Positions 52,465 to 60,906 of a stretch of DNA of 64,000 bases are shown in pieces. The notes under the pieces were generated by a model that had not been told where the DNA came from, ran no database searches, and saw only the letters and a list, made by a program, of their open reading frames with translations. The DNA lies in assembly GCA_027317945.1 (NCBI GenBank), contig DAHVQB010000009.1, forward strand, positions 21,713-85,712. Reading direction: 5' to 3'. The position numbers were made by a program, and so were the translations under genes. Numbering within the stretch: position 1 is the first letter of the stretch; every line of letters begins with the position of its first letter. The stretch comes from Microcaldota archaeon. GTDB lineage: Archaea; Micrarchaeota; Micrarchaeia; Micrarchaeales; Micrarchaeaceae.

Positions 52465-53460
52465 ATGCCTAGGGAAGACTCTAAGAAGATGCTGGCGAGG
52501 TCTATAACGCTTAACGTGATATTGGGCGCAGCAGTTCTGCTTCTTGTCGCTATTGTGGCATATCAAGGCATAACCAAGCCCCAGTACATAATCCAGCAGC
52601 AGACGCCCAAGAATACAACTTCGATACAGCCAACACAGAACGGCACCCTTGCTGGAATAAACGATCCGTTAAACAGCTCCGCCCTGGGCGTAATAAACAA
52701 CGAGCCCCTGAGCTATTATGAGATAGCGGGCGAGAAGTTGCTGAACGGCACGTTGGTGAATGAGGTGCTGGTAGCCAACACGCCACAATACGGCCCGTTC
52801 ATGATAAACGGCAAGCCCAGCGTCATATACATCGGCGCCACTACGTGCCCGTACTGCGGCGAGAACAGGTGGGCGATGGCTTTGGCTCTCGCGCGCTTCG
52901 GCAGTTTCTCCAAGCTATACAAGGGCTACAGCGCACTACAAGATGGCGACGTCCCTACGATCTACTGGGTGCAGGCAAACACCACTACGCCAGCAGGCGC
53001 GGACTTCGGCAATTACTACTCCAGTAACAGTATAAACTTCATTTCCGCTGAGTACGAATCGCCCATAACCGGGCACTTCGAGATACAGCCTCTTCCGTTC
53101 TTCCTGTCCCATGCTCCAAATGCCACCTATTACAACGCAATAGATTTCATGAACGGCACGGGAAAATTTGAAGGCACCCCATTCAGCCTATGGGGCAGTT
53201 CACTCGTCAGCGGCGCGGATGCGGTGGTACTCGGCAACAATGCAACTACTACCAACTGGCAGTACATAGCAAAGATGACCCATTCAGACATATTGAATCA
53301 ATTGGCCAGCTTCAATGACCAGTTCTCATGGAGCGAATATGCAGCAGCAGACTTATACATAGCCGAGATATGTCCATCGATAAACAACAATGCTTCAGTA
53401 TGCTCTCTGCCTGCGATAAAGACCATCGGCAGCCAGCTGGGTCTTTCCGCAGCGGCCTAA
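52465..53460 (+). CDS. DUF929 family thioredoxin-like membrane-anchored protein
   Basis: 331 residues. One N-terminal membrane helix (~15-37), a Pro/Gln/Thr linker, and a domain with 'YIGATTCPYCGENRWAMALAL', in which CPYC lies near residue 130. This matches the DUF929 pattern, a thioredoxin-like fold with a redox CxxC on the outside face. Several sequons fit secretion. A second Cys pair ('EICPSI', 'ASVCSL') lies near the C-terminus. Possibly a disulfide-forming or reducing partner for Cys-rich exported proteins. Confidence 0.88.
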   Translation: MPREDSKKMLARSITLNVILGAAVLLLVAIVAYQGITKPQYIIQQQTPKNTTSIQPTQNGTLAGINDPLNSSALGVINNEPLSYYEIAGEKLLNGTLVNEVLVANTPQYGPFMINGKPSVIYIGATTCPYCGENRWAMALALARFGSFSKLYKGYSALQDGDVPTIYWVQANTTTPAGADFGNYYSSNSINFISAEYESPITGHFEIQPLPFFLSHAPNATYYNAIDFMNGTGKFEGTPFSLWGSSLVSGADAVVLGNNATTTNWQYIAKMTHSDILNQLASFNDQFSWSEYAAADLYIAEICPSINNNASVCSLPAIKTIGSQLGLSAAA

Positions 53461-53558
53461 GCGTCGCTGCCCGTTTTAAATCCACGGTTTGGCGCACAAG
53501 TCCCTAAATGTAGCCTTATTAAAGCTGTTTTTACTAAATCAATACAGCGTGTGTTAAA

Positions 53559-54662
53559 ATGGATGAAGGCGAACTGCGTAAAAAGATAAAGATAATCGAG
53601 AAACGCAAGGAGGAGGGGATAACTCTCTGCCTTGACAAGCCCGTCCAGAGCAGGAAGGCCACAACTTTATTTGAGGATGTGCGCCTGTTCAACGATGCTT
53701 TGCCCGAGGTTAATTTTGAAGACATAGACACGTCAGTGAGTTTCCTTGGTCACAGGTTCAAGGCCCCTGTTTTCATAGGCGCGATGACCGGAGGCGCCGA
53801 ACTAGCGAAAAAGGTGAATAGGAATCTGGCGGAAGCTGCCCAGGAACTCGGCATAGGTATGGCAGTGGGGAGCCAGAGGGCAGGCTTGCTGTCAAAGTCG
53901 TTGGCAGAAACGTATGCGATAACTAGGAAGGTCGCGCCAGACATATTCATAGGGTCCAACATAGGCGGCGCGCAGCTTTCAAACGGTTTCAAGGTCTCGG
54001 ATGCCAAGAAGCTGATAGAGATGCTCGACGCGAATGCGCTTTATGTGCATCTGAATCCACTTCAGGAAGTCATACAGCCCGAGGGCGAGGCGGAATTCAG
54101 CAATGTCCTTTCACGCATAAAGGAGATGACATCGGATCTTGGGAAGCCCGTAGTGGCAAAGGAGGTTGGCGCAGGCATATCCGACACTGTGGCAAAGCGC
54201 CTAGCCAAGGCAGGGGTAAGCGCCATAGAGATTGCCGGGCTGGGCGGCACAAGTTGGTCGGGCGTGGAATCTTACCGCGCCAAGGAAGCAAACAACACGG
54301 TGAAGTTCAAGGCCGGGAACATATTCTGGGACTGGGGCATACCTACTGCTGCAGCGCTTTATGGGGTAAAGAATGCAGTTAAGCTGCCGGTAGTAGCTTC
54401 GGGGGGCATAAGGACAGGGCTTGAGATGGCAAAAGCGATTTCAATGGGCGCGAGCCTGTGCGCCATGGCGTGGCCGCTGCTCAGGCCAGCTACGGTTTCG
54501 AGCGATAAAGTGATAGAGTACCTTGAAGAAACAATATTCGCGCTTAAGACAGCGATGTTCGTAAGCGGATGCAGGAACATAAATGAACTTGCCAAATCAA
54601 GGCACGTAATAACAGGGGAGCTTAAGGACTGGTGCCAGGCTTTCGATAAAAGCAGCGGCTAA
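53559..54662 (+). CDS. fni: Isopentenyl-diphosphate delta-isomerase type 2
   Basis: 367 residues. FMN-dependent enzyme that interconverts IPP and DMAPP in the archaeal mevalonate pathway. Seen: 'FIGAMTGGAELAKKVN' (~70-85), 'VGSQRAGL', 'IGSNIGGAQL', 'HLNPLQEVIQPEGEAEF' (~165-181), 'GLGGTSWSGVESYRA', and 'ASGGIRTGLEMAKAISMGA'. Normal length. Monocistronic, converging with gdhA. Confidence 0.95.
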   Translation: MDEGELRKKIKIIEKRKEEGITLCLDKPVQSRKATTLFEDVRLFNDALPEVNFEDIDTSVSFLGHRFKAPVFIGAMTGGAELAKKVNRNLAEAAQELGIGMAVGSQRAGLLSKSLAETYAITRKVAPDIFIGSNIGGAQLSNGFKVSDAKKLIEMLDANALYVHLNPLQEVIQPEGEAEFSNVLSRIKEMTSDLGKPVVAKEVGAGISDTVAKRLAKAGVSAIEIAGLGGTSWSGVESYRAKEANNTVKFKAGNIFWDWGIPTAAALYGVKNAVKLPVVASGGIRTGLEMAKAISMGASLCAMAWPLLRPATVSSDKVIEYLEETIFALKTAMFVSGCRNINELAKSRHVITGELKDWCQAFDKSSG

Positions 54663-54691
54663 TCATGTAATAAAAAGTAAAAAAGAAACAG

Positions 54692-54709
54692 GGGCTGCCC
54701 ATGCAGCCC
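54692..54709 (-). terminator. Hairpin terminator between fni and gdhA
   Basis: GGGCTGC-CCAT-GCAGCCC forms a perfect 7-bp stem. On the minus strand it is followed by a T-rich tract (complement of gtaaaaaagaaac), fitting termination of gdhA. On the plus strand it may also end the fni transcript. Confidence 0.6.
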
Positions 54710-54718
54710 AAATGATCC

Positions 54719-55990
54719 TCAGTACCATCCGCGTGCTTTCATGGCCTTGGCCACTCTGTCCACCGCTATCACATAAGCCGCCATCCTCTCATTTATCTTA
54801 ACCTTCTTGGCAGCATACGCCTTTTGCGTGGCTACTGTGTCCCTGAATGATTTCGTTATTATCTTATCCAATTCGGTGTGGAATTTGTTGGTGTCCCAGT
54901 AGTAGCCGCTTATGTTCTGCACCCATTCAAAGTAGGAGCCTATGACTCCGCCGCTGTTGACAAGGAAGTCCGGCAGGTCCATGGCCCTCTTCTCAAAAAG
55001 TATGTCTGTCGCATCTGGCGTGATCGGGCCGTTAGCCAATTCCAGTATGAGCTTCGCCTTTATATCGTCCGCGTTGTCCTTCCTTATCTGATTCTCTATG
55101 GCTGCGGGTATCAGCACGTCTACGTCCAGTTCAAGCAGCTTCTCGTTAGTTATGGCCTTGGCATTCTTGCTCTTGTAATTCTTAACGCTACCAGTCTCGG
55201 CCTTTGCCTCCTCCAATTTCTGCAAATCCAGGCCATCGGGATCGTACACTCCGCCCTCCGAATCGCTTATGGCGACGACTTTCGAGCCGAACATCTTCTT
55301 AGATAGCGTGTAAGCGAACTTGCCAGCGTTGCCGAATCCCTGTACCGCTACGGTAGACTTCTTCAGGTTCATCTTAAGGGACTTCGCAGCTTCGCGCATC
55401 ACGAACATGCCTCCCAATGCGGTGGAATCCATGCGGCCTTCAGAGCCCCATACCTCCACCGGCTTTCCTGTTATAGTGCCGAAGTCATTGTGGCCGACCA
55501 CCCTTGTATACTCGTCAAGCATCCACGCCATTATCTGCGGCGTGGTGTAAACGTCCGGCGCAGGTATGTCCTTGTCCGGTCCTACGAAGCTGGCTATCGC
55601 CCTCATGTAAGCCCTCGCCAGGTTTTCCAGCTCGGTCTCGTTAAACTTCTTCGGGTCGCATATTACCCCGCCCTTTCCTCCTCCCAAAGGTATGTCAGCA
55701 AGCGAGCATTTCCATGTCATCCATGCGGATAAGGCCTTTACCGTATCTATAGTCTCGGCAGGATGGAACCTTATGCCGCCCTTGGCCGGCCCTCTCGCAT
55801 CGTTGTATTGCACCCTGAATCCGGTGAACGTCTCAGTGTGGCCGTCCCTCATCTTAACTGGCAGGTTAACTATAAGGGTGCGCCTAGGCTCCCTGAGTAT
55901 AGCATGTGCCTGCTTGTCCAGTCCCATTATCTCGGCAGCCTTGTCGAGCTGCTCTTGCGCTATCTTGAAAGGATTCAATTCCTCTGCCAT
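54719..55990 (-). CDS. gdhA: Glutamate dehydrogenase
   Basis: 423 residues. Substrate-binding 'YNDARGPAKGGIRFHP' (~63-78), catalytic 'LGGGKGGVICDP' (~102-113), and a Rossmann 'GFGNAGKFAYTLS' (~217-229). Interconverts glutamate with 2-oxoglutarate and ammonia. Cofactor preference is unclear. ATG at 55988-55990 with 'ggtggtgat' upstream. Monocistronic. Confidence 0.96.
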   Translation of the reverse strand: MAEELNPFKIAQEQLDKAAEIMGLDKQAHAILREPRRTLIVNLPVKMRDGHTETFTGFRVQYNDARGPAKGGIRFHPAETIDTVKALSAWMTWKCSLADIPLGGGKGGVICDPKKFNETELENLARAYMRAIASFVGPDKDIPAPDVYTTPQIMAWMLDEYTRVVGHNDFGTITGKPVEVWGSEGRMDSTALGGMFVMREAAKSLKMNLKKSTVAVQGFGNAGKFAYTLSKKMFGSKVVAISDSEGGVYDPDGLDLQKLEEAKAETGSVKNYKSKNAKAITNEKLLELDVDVLIPAAIENQIRKDNADDIKAKLILELANGPITPDATDILFEKRAMDLPDFLVNSGGVIGSYFEWVQNISGYYWDTNKFHTELDKIITKSFRDTVATQKAYAAKKVKINERMAAYVIAVDRVAKAMKARGWY

Positions 55991-56216
55991 ATCACCACCA
56001 ATCAGCGTTTTAATTATGACTTATAACCTTTTATTCATTTTGAAACCTTTTGGGGAGTTGAAATAAACACAATATCTAGATTTTGTTGCGTCATTGCATC
56101 CTGCGATGCCGCACATATATCGCGCTCTTATTATCCCCTAATTTTTATTACCCTGTTATACTATTTCACCATCGATTAAAATCATAATATAAAAAAATTT
56201 GAATATAAGGTAGGGT

Positions 56217-56226
56217 ATTTATATCT
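56217..56226 (+). promoter_or_regulatory. Probable TATA box of the prepilin gene
   Basis: 'atttatatct' about 35-43 bp before the ATG fits a strong archaeal promoter. A long purine/G-rich Shine-Dalgarno (aggggg) lies just before the start, in line with high expression. The rest of the 269-bp gap 55991-56259 is AT-rich without an evident gene. Confidence 0.55.
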
Positions 56227-56259
56227 TGTGAGAGTTTATTACAATCATAGGGGGTACCT

Positions 56260-56847
56260 ATGATACACAAAAATAATACGCTAAAGGGACAGAGCGCTAT
56301 GGAGTATCTGATGACCTACGGATGGGCCATCTTGATAATAGCAGTGGTTCTGGCAGCGCTGTTCGAGCTGGGAGTGTTCGGCACAGGAGGAACACCGCAG
56401 GCTTGCATAGCACAGTCCGGATTCATCTGCGCAAGTCCAACGTTCAGCGCAGGAGCAAGTGGTGGGGCATTCATAGACTTCTCGTTCGGCCAGAACACCG
56501 GGTTGACATTCTACTCGGTCAATGTCTTCGTCGCACAGGAGGGGTCTGCTCTAAGCACTAACGGAGTGATTGGTGTGCCGGTAAACATGACTACGTCGGG
56601 CGGTACTAAACCAGCCAACACGGTCCAGATCGGCACGCTGCAGTCTGGCCAGATATACGCAGTAGCATTCGGCAATGATTCATCTGTCAATGAGGTTCCT
56701 GCTGGCGGAATACCAAGCGCTCCAGTGATTGGAACGCCGTTCTATGGATACGTGTGGATAAGCTACTGCACAACAGGTCCATGCCCGATAACAGGTCCTA
56801 CGAACTGGGCCAAGGTAGCTACATTGGCTATAAAGTCCACTCACTGA
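56260..56847 (+). CDS. Type IV prepilin-like (class III signal) structural pilin
   Basis: 195 residues. The N-terminus 'KGQSAMEYLMTYGWAILII' is a class III signal with cleavage expected after Gly before Gln, followed by a ~22-residue hydrophobic stalk and a beta-rich extracellular domain with four Cys residues (two early, 'CIAQSGFIC', and two late, 'CTTGPC') and sequons. Such proteins form archaeal type IV pili or related filaments. No assembly ATPase or prepilin peptidase is nearby. A long T-rich terminator follows. Confidence 0.92.
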   Translation: MIHKNNTLKGQSAMEYLMTYGWAILIIAVVLAALFELGVFGTGGTPQACIAQSGFICASPTFSAGASGGAFIDFSFGQNTGLTFYSVNVFVAQEGSALSTNGVIGVPVNMTTSGGTKPANTVQIGTLQSGQIYAVAFGNDSSVNEVPAGGIPSAPVIGTPFYGYVWISYCTTGPCPITGPTNWAKVATLAIKSTH

Positions 56848-56860
56848 GCGCGTAGTTCAG

Positions 56861-56902
56861 TTCTTTTTCTTTTTTCTTCTTCTTTTTGTTTTCTGTTTTT
56901 TC
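56861..56902 (+). terminator. T-rich terminator after the prepilin gene
   Basis: Almost continuous T-runs (with C and G breaks) over about 42 bp directly after the stop codon. Confidence 0.65.
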
Positions 56903-56922
56903 ATTTACTTCTTGATGCGCTA

Positions 56923-56942
56923 GCGCAGCGTTTGCGCTGCGC
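56923..56942. other. Perfect 8-bp hairpin, GC-rich
   Basis: GCGCAGCG-TTTG-CGCTGCGC in the gap between the prepilin and Dph2. No T-run follows on either strand. Possibly a transcript-end barrier; function unclear. Confidence 0.45.
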
Positions 56943-57028
56943 CCCTATCCTAATTAAAATGCCAGCAGTATCCGCGCGGCTATGCTGTGTTGTACATATA
57001 AAACGCCTACATAGCTATGTATAAAAAA

Positions 57029-57949
57029 TTAGCTGACCTCCTTGAGCTCGGCCTTAATCTTAAGAACCTCCATAAGCTCGTTCGCCCCGATCAGCGGCTT
57101 GCCTATCCTGACAGGGTCATCTATTGATATCCTGGGGCATGCGGTGTTCACGAAAGCGTCGAATTCCATCATGTTGCCCATAGACTGGAAGTCAAAAGTG
57201 TTTGCCACCAATATGGCGGCGTCAAGCCCTGCTCCCTCGATCTTCATCTTTATGACTTCCGCCAGCCTCATGTTGTGCTGCCCGTTCTTGGTGCTTACTA
57301 GTATGCCGAAACGCTTAGCGTTTAGCGCCGAAAGCACCTTGCCCCTGCTCCTCTTCCTGTAGACTTCGCGCTGCCCATCTATAAAGTCCACCCTGTTCTC
57401 GAATGGCTCTACCACAAGGAATGGCTTCTTGGTTGCCAGCGCTGCGCCAAGCGGATGGAACATCCCGCCCCCGAAATACACGTGCGCGTCGACTTCCCTG
57501 TCTATCGTAGCCGCGCTGCCTATATCGCAGCCCAATATCTGCCCATCCCTCTTTGCGAAGCCGTATGGTTTGCCTATTATAACGGTCTTCCCGCTGGCCT
57601 CGTAGAATGCCTTTATGGCATCCATCTGGTGTATGTGCTGTATTGTCGTGACCAGCCCTATCTTATCATAACCGGATAGCTTCTCAAGCGATTGCTTCAA
57701 TATGTCCAGAGGCGCGTCTATGCTGTACTCCACATATTCTACATTGAAGTCCACATGGTGGAATTCTGCATGCCCGAAGTGCACCAGCTTGTCCGCCTTA
57801 AGCGATCGCGCTTCGTCTAGCGCCAGGTCGCATGCGCCAAAAGTAGGTGATGCTGACACGAATACCTCATTGCCTTCTGCCTCCAGCTTCTTGGAATACT
57901 TCAATGCGTATTGTTTTAGGCCTTCGGGAAACTGTAATAGGATTCTCAT
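57029..57949 (-). CDS. dph2: Diphthamide biosynthesis enzyme Dph2
   Basis: 306 residues. Non-canonical radical-SAM enzyme that transfers the 3-amino-3-carboxypropyl group to a His of EF-2. The three cluster-binding Cys appear present, in 'FGACDLALDEA' (~39), 'LGCDIGSA' (~140) and 'NTACPRISIDD' (~268). 'FGHAEFHH' and 'GGGMFHPLGAAL' match the family. Archaeal Dph2 works as a homodimer. L10e lies upstream, 35 bp away. Confidence 0.94.
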   Translation of the reverse strand: MRILLQFPEGLKQYALKYSKKLEAEGNEVFVSASPTFGACDLALDEARSLKADKLVHFGHAEFHHVDFNVEYVEYSIDAPLDILKQSLEKLSGYDKIGLVTTIQHIHQMDAIKAFYEASGKTVIIGKPYGFAKRDGQILGCDIGSAATIDREVDAHVYFGGGMFHPLGAALATKKPFLVVEPFENRVDFIDGQREVYRKRSRGKVLSALNAKRFGILVSTKNGQHNMRLAEVIKMKIEGAGLDAAILVANTFDFQSMGNMMEFDAFVNTACPRISIDDPVRIGKPLIGANELMEVLKIKAELKEVS

Positions 57950-57984
57950 CTAGATGCACTGTACCTGTTTGACTTGAAGAAGGC

Positions 57985-58509
57985 TTATCTGGCTTTTATC
58001 CTTGCCTTGTAGGTGCCTGATAGCTTGGACGCGGCCCTCCTGAACGCCTCGTCGACCACCTGCCTGTTCTTGGAGCTGGTCTTTACGAGGAATATGGGCT
58101 GATCCTCCCTTACCCTTGCTGCGATCGATATCGGCCTGCCGAATGCCAGGCTCATACCCTGGGATATCCTGTCTGCCCCTGCGCCTGTAGCCATCTTGTG
58201 CTCCCTTATAACGTTATGCGGATAGACGAGCACCTTGAAGAAGTAGCCCTGCGGTATGGTCGTTTCCAGGTACCTGTTGGCCACCTGCCTCGCGGCCTCG
58301 AGCGCGTTCGACCTAAGCTGTATGTCGCGCTGCGGATTTAGCGTCATCTGCATATCGTATGAGTCGTTGTCGACTCCCATGTTGAATATCAGCAGGCTGG
58401 TGTGCGGCAGTGCCCTTACATAGTTCTTTCTGGGCTTCTTAAGCGAATACCTGGCCCATGCCTGTGAGTTAGGATAGCGCATCGTACGTGCAGGTCTTAG
58501 TCTTGCCAT
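57985..58509 (-). CDS. rpl10e: Ribosomal protein uL16 (L10e)
   Basis: 174 residues beginning 'MARLRPARTMRYP'. Contains 'NVIREHKMATGAGADRISQGM', split over ~105-125, a hallmark of the family. L10e sits near the A site and the peptidyl transferase centre. Probably co-transcribed with Dph2. Confidence 0.95.
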   Translation of the reverse strand: MARLRPARTMRYPNSQAWARYSLKKPRKNYVRALPHTSLLIFNMGVDNDSYDMQMTLNPQRDIQLRSNALEAARQVANRYLETTIPQGYFFKVLVYPHNVIREHKMATGAGADRISQGMSLAFGRPISIAARVREDQPIFLVKTSSKNRQVVDEAFRRAASKLSGTYKARIKAR

Positions 58510-58614
58510 TTAATCAGATAAGCTCTATGACATCAAATCAAGAAAAGCTCATAACTTATTACACGAAAAGCTATAAAAAGATGTAGCAGCGAAGCCGCAT
58601 ATTACGGCGCAAAA

Positions 58615-59670
58615 TCATAACCGCTTAGGATGCGTCCTGTTGGCGCGCTTTCCGTGCCTCGCATCATTGCGTGCCGCTTCGTTGCGCCCTATTATGCTTT
58701 TGAAGCCGGCCGCTTCCTTGTTCAGCCTATCGGCCACCATATGCGTGAATATGTTGGTCTGGCTCCTCTTGTCCTCAACGGTGGATATCACAGCCATAGA
58801 GATCAGTATGAGAACTATCGACACCACTATGTCATCGTTTATGACGCCTATAAAGATCGAGTACAATATCGATATGAACACCACGTCCATTTCGCTTAGA
58901 AGGAACAGCACATTGGTGCCCACGAACCGCATGACGTTCTTGTAGTTGGCAAGGTACTTGTAGCTGTATACCATGCTGGATATGCCTGCGAATAAGAGCA
59001 GCCCGCCGACCATGGAGTAGTTTATTATCGCCCTCTGTATGTCTATGCCAGTACCAAATAGAGCGAATGCAAGCGTGCTAATGACGAACCCTGTCAGCAT
59101 TATCCAGAAGATGAAGTTCTCCTCGTTGATCACCCTTTTGCTGTTGTATGAGAACAGGTAGTTGGTAAGCCCAAATAGGAGCACCAGAAGGAACGCCACG
59201 CCGAAGTCGGACTGGCTTAACGCGTTGAATCCCGTGTTCTGATTGAATCCATATATTATGTCGACCGCGGCTATTATGAGTAGTGACGATAGGATTACCC
59301 TGAATGCTATGTGCCTGTTCAGCACCTCCTTATGCATCACTATGTTGATTATCGTGAATATTATTATGTTCAGGGTTATGAGTGCAGAAAGCATCACTAT
59401 GTTCCGGCTGTTCACTATAGAGATGAATAAGAGCGACTCTATGGAAAACACCGCCCCGTTAAGCAGCGTCCTGAATTTCGGTTGCCTTACGTGCTTCTTC
59501 CTGAATGCTTGGAATATGAGCAATGAAACGAATGCGAAGAACGACATCAGCATGTAGTAGTCTACCGGCCTGTATGACTGAATCGCCACCATTGATAGTA
59601 TGAGCCATCCGCCCAGCAACAGCGAGGAGAAAAGCGATAGCAATATCGACCTTATGAACCCCTTATCCAT
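58615..59670 (-). CDS. Polytopic membrane protein, EamA/DMT-like layout
   Basis: 351 residues with about ten hydrophobic helices up to residue ~300, in two halves that each contain roughly five helices. This resembles the DMT/EamA transporter layout, though no diagnostic motif is clear. The C-terminal ~50 residues are cytoplasmic and rich in Arg, Lys, Asn and His ('KRANRTHPKRL'). Convergent/divergent neighbours give no hint of a substrate. Confidence 0.7.
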   Translation of the reverse strand: MDKGFIRSILLSLFSSLLLGGWLILSMVAIQSYRPVDYYMLMSFFAFVSLLIFQAFRKKHVRQPKFRTLLNGAVFSIESLLFISIVNSRNIVMLSALITLNIIIFTIINIVMHKEVLNRHIAFRVILSSLLIIAAVDIIYGFNQNTGFNALSQSDFGVAFLLVLLFGLTNYLFSYNSKRVINEENFIFWIMLTGFVISTLAFALFGTGIDIQRAIINYSMVGGLLLFAGISSMVYSYKYLANYKNVMRFVGTNVLFLLSEMDVVFISILYSIFIGVINDDIVVSIVLILISMAVISTVEDKRSQTNIFTHMVADRLNKEAAGFKSIIGRNEAARNDARHGKRANRTHPKRL

Positions 59671-59861
59671 AAGTCACCATCCTTCCCCGTGCCGCAAGAA
59701 ATCTAAGTAATAGACTGAAATGTTCCGGCAATGTGCTTCCAAAATCTGCTTCTGACATAAATCGCTATAGTCCCCGCTCCACATGAGCAGTGATAAACCA
59801 AATACTATTATTATAGAATACCATTTTATAGCTTTTTTGTTATTATCTCTAACGTGGTATA

Positions 59862-60902
59862 ATGGACATACTATCTAGCGCGCTTACAAACAACTCGAAT
59901 GATGACGAATTCTTCAAGGCAAGGATCGCGGTCTGCGGAGTCGGCGGCGGCGGCAGCAACACCGTCCAGAGGCTGAGCAGGACAGGGATAAAAGGCGCAT
60001 CGCTGATAGCTGTGAACACCGATGCGAAGCACTTAAACGGCCTTGACCCGTCAATAAACCGCCTTCTCATAGGTGACGTGCTGACCAGAGGACTGGGCGC
60101 AGGCGGATTCCCTCAGGTAGGTTCCAGGGCCGCAGAGTTCTCCCGCACTAAGATAGAGAGCGCATTGAATGGTTATAACCTGGTATTTGTGGCTGCAGGC
60201 ATGGGAGGAGGCACCGGCACTGGTGCGGCTCCCGTCGTCGCGGACGTGGCAAAGAGGTCCGGCGCAATCGTCATAGGGATAGTGACGTTCCCTTTCAGGC
60301 TCGAAGGCGTCAGGATAGCGACTGCAAAGAAGGGCATAGAAGAGCTGAGGAAGAACGTCGATACGCTGATAGTGATAGACAACCAGAAGCTCGTCAACCT
60401 GTATCCCAACGTGGCGATAGAGGAAGCATTCAGGATAGCCGATGAGATAACTACTAGGGCCGTGCGCGGCATAGCCGAAACCATAAACACCCCAAGCCTG
60501 ATAAACCTTGATTTCGCGGACTTGCGCACTATAATGTCGAACGGCGGCCTGGCCATGATAAGCGTCGGCGAGGCTTCCGGCAATGACAGGGTCGAAAAGG
60601 TGGTTAGCAATACCCTCCAGAACAAGCTGCTGGACGTTGATTACGAAGGCGCGACCGGAATACTGCTTCACATAACCGGAGGAACTGACCTGACATTAGG
60701 GGATGCGAACGACATAGGGAATAAGCTTACCGGCCTTACGGCTCCTAACGCCAACGTGCTCTGGGGCGCAAGGATAGACCCGTCATATATCGGAAAGGTC
60801 GAGGTGATAGCGGTTTTTACCGGCGTGCAAAGCGATTCGATAATAGGATCCCCGCGCCAGCCCCAGCATTCCGACGGCGGCCTTGGGTTAGACCTTCTAT
60901 AA
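59862..60902 (+). CDS. ftsZ: Cell division protein FtsZ
   Basis: 346 residues. Tubulin-like GTPase forming the division ring. Nucleotide-binding 'GVGGGGSNTVQRL' (~27-39) and the tubulin signature 'GMGGGTGTGAAPVVA' (~108-122). T7-loop 'NLDFADLRTIM' (~210-220). A short C-terminal tail ends 'GLGLDLL', a possible anchor-binding peptide. Only one FtsZ is present in the window. Converges with rad50, 4 bp apart. Confidence 0.97.
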   Translation: MDILSSALTNNSNDDEFFKARIAVCGVGGGGSNTVQRLSRTGIKGASLIAVNTDAKHLNGLDPSINRLLIGDVLTRGLGAGGFPQVGSRAAEFSRTKIESALNGYNLVFVAAGMGGGTGTGAAPVVADVAKRSGAIVIGIVTFPFRLEGVRIATAKKGIEELRKNVDTLIVIDNQKLVNLYPNVAIEEAFRIADEITTRAVRGIAETINTPSLINLDFADLRTIMSNGGLAMISVGEASGNDRVEKVVSNTLQNKLLDVDYEGATGILLHITGGTDLTLGDANDIGNKLTGLTAPNANVLWGARIDPSYIGKVEVIAVFTGVQSDSIIGSPRQPQHSDGGLGLDLL

Positions 60903-60906
60903 AGCG

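Noticed and set aside
56923-56942. GC-rich hairpin as intrinsic terminator of the prepilin or Dph2 gene
   Set aside because: No T-run follows it on either strand, and the T-rich tract directly after the prepilin stop is a better terminator.
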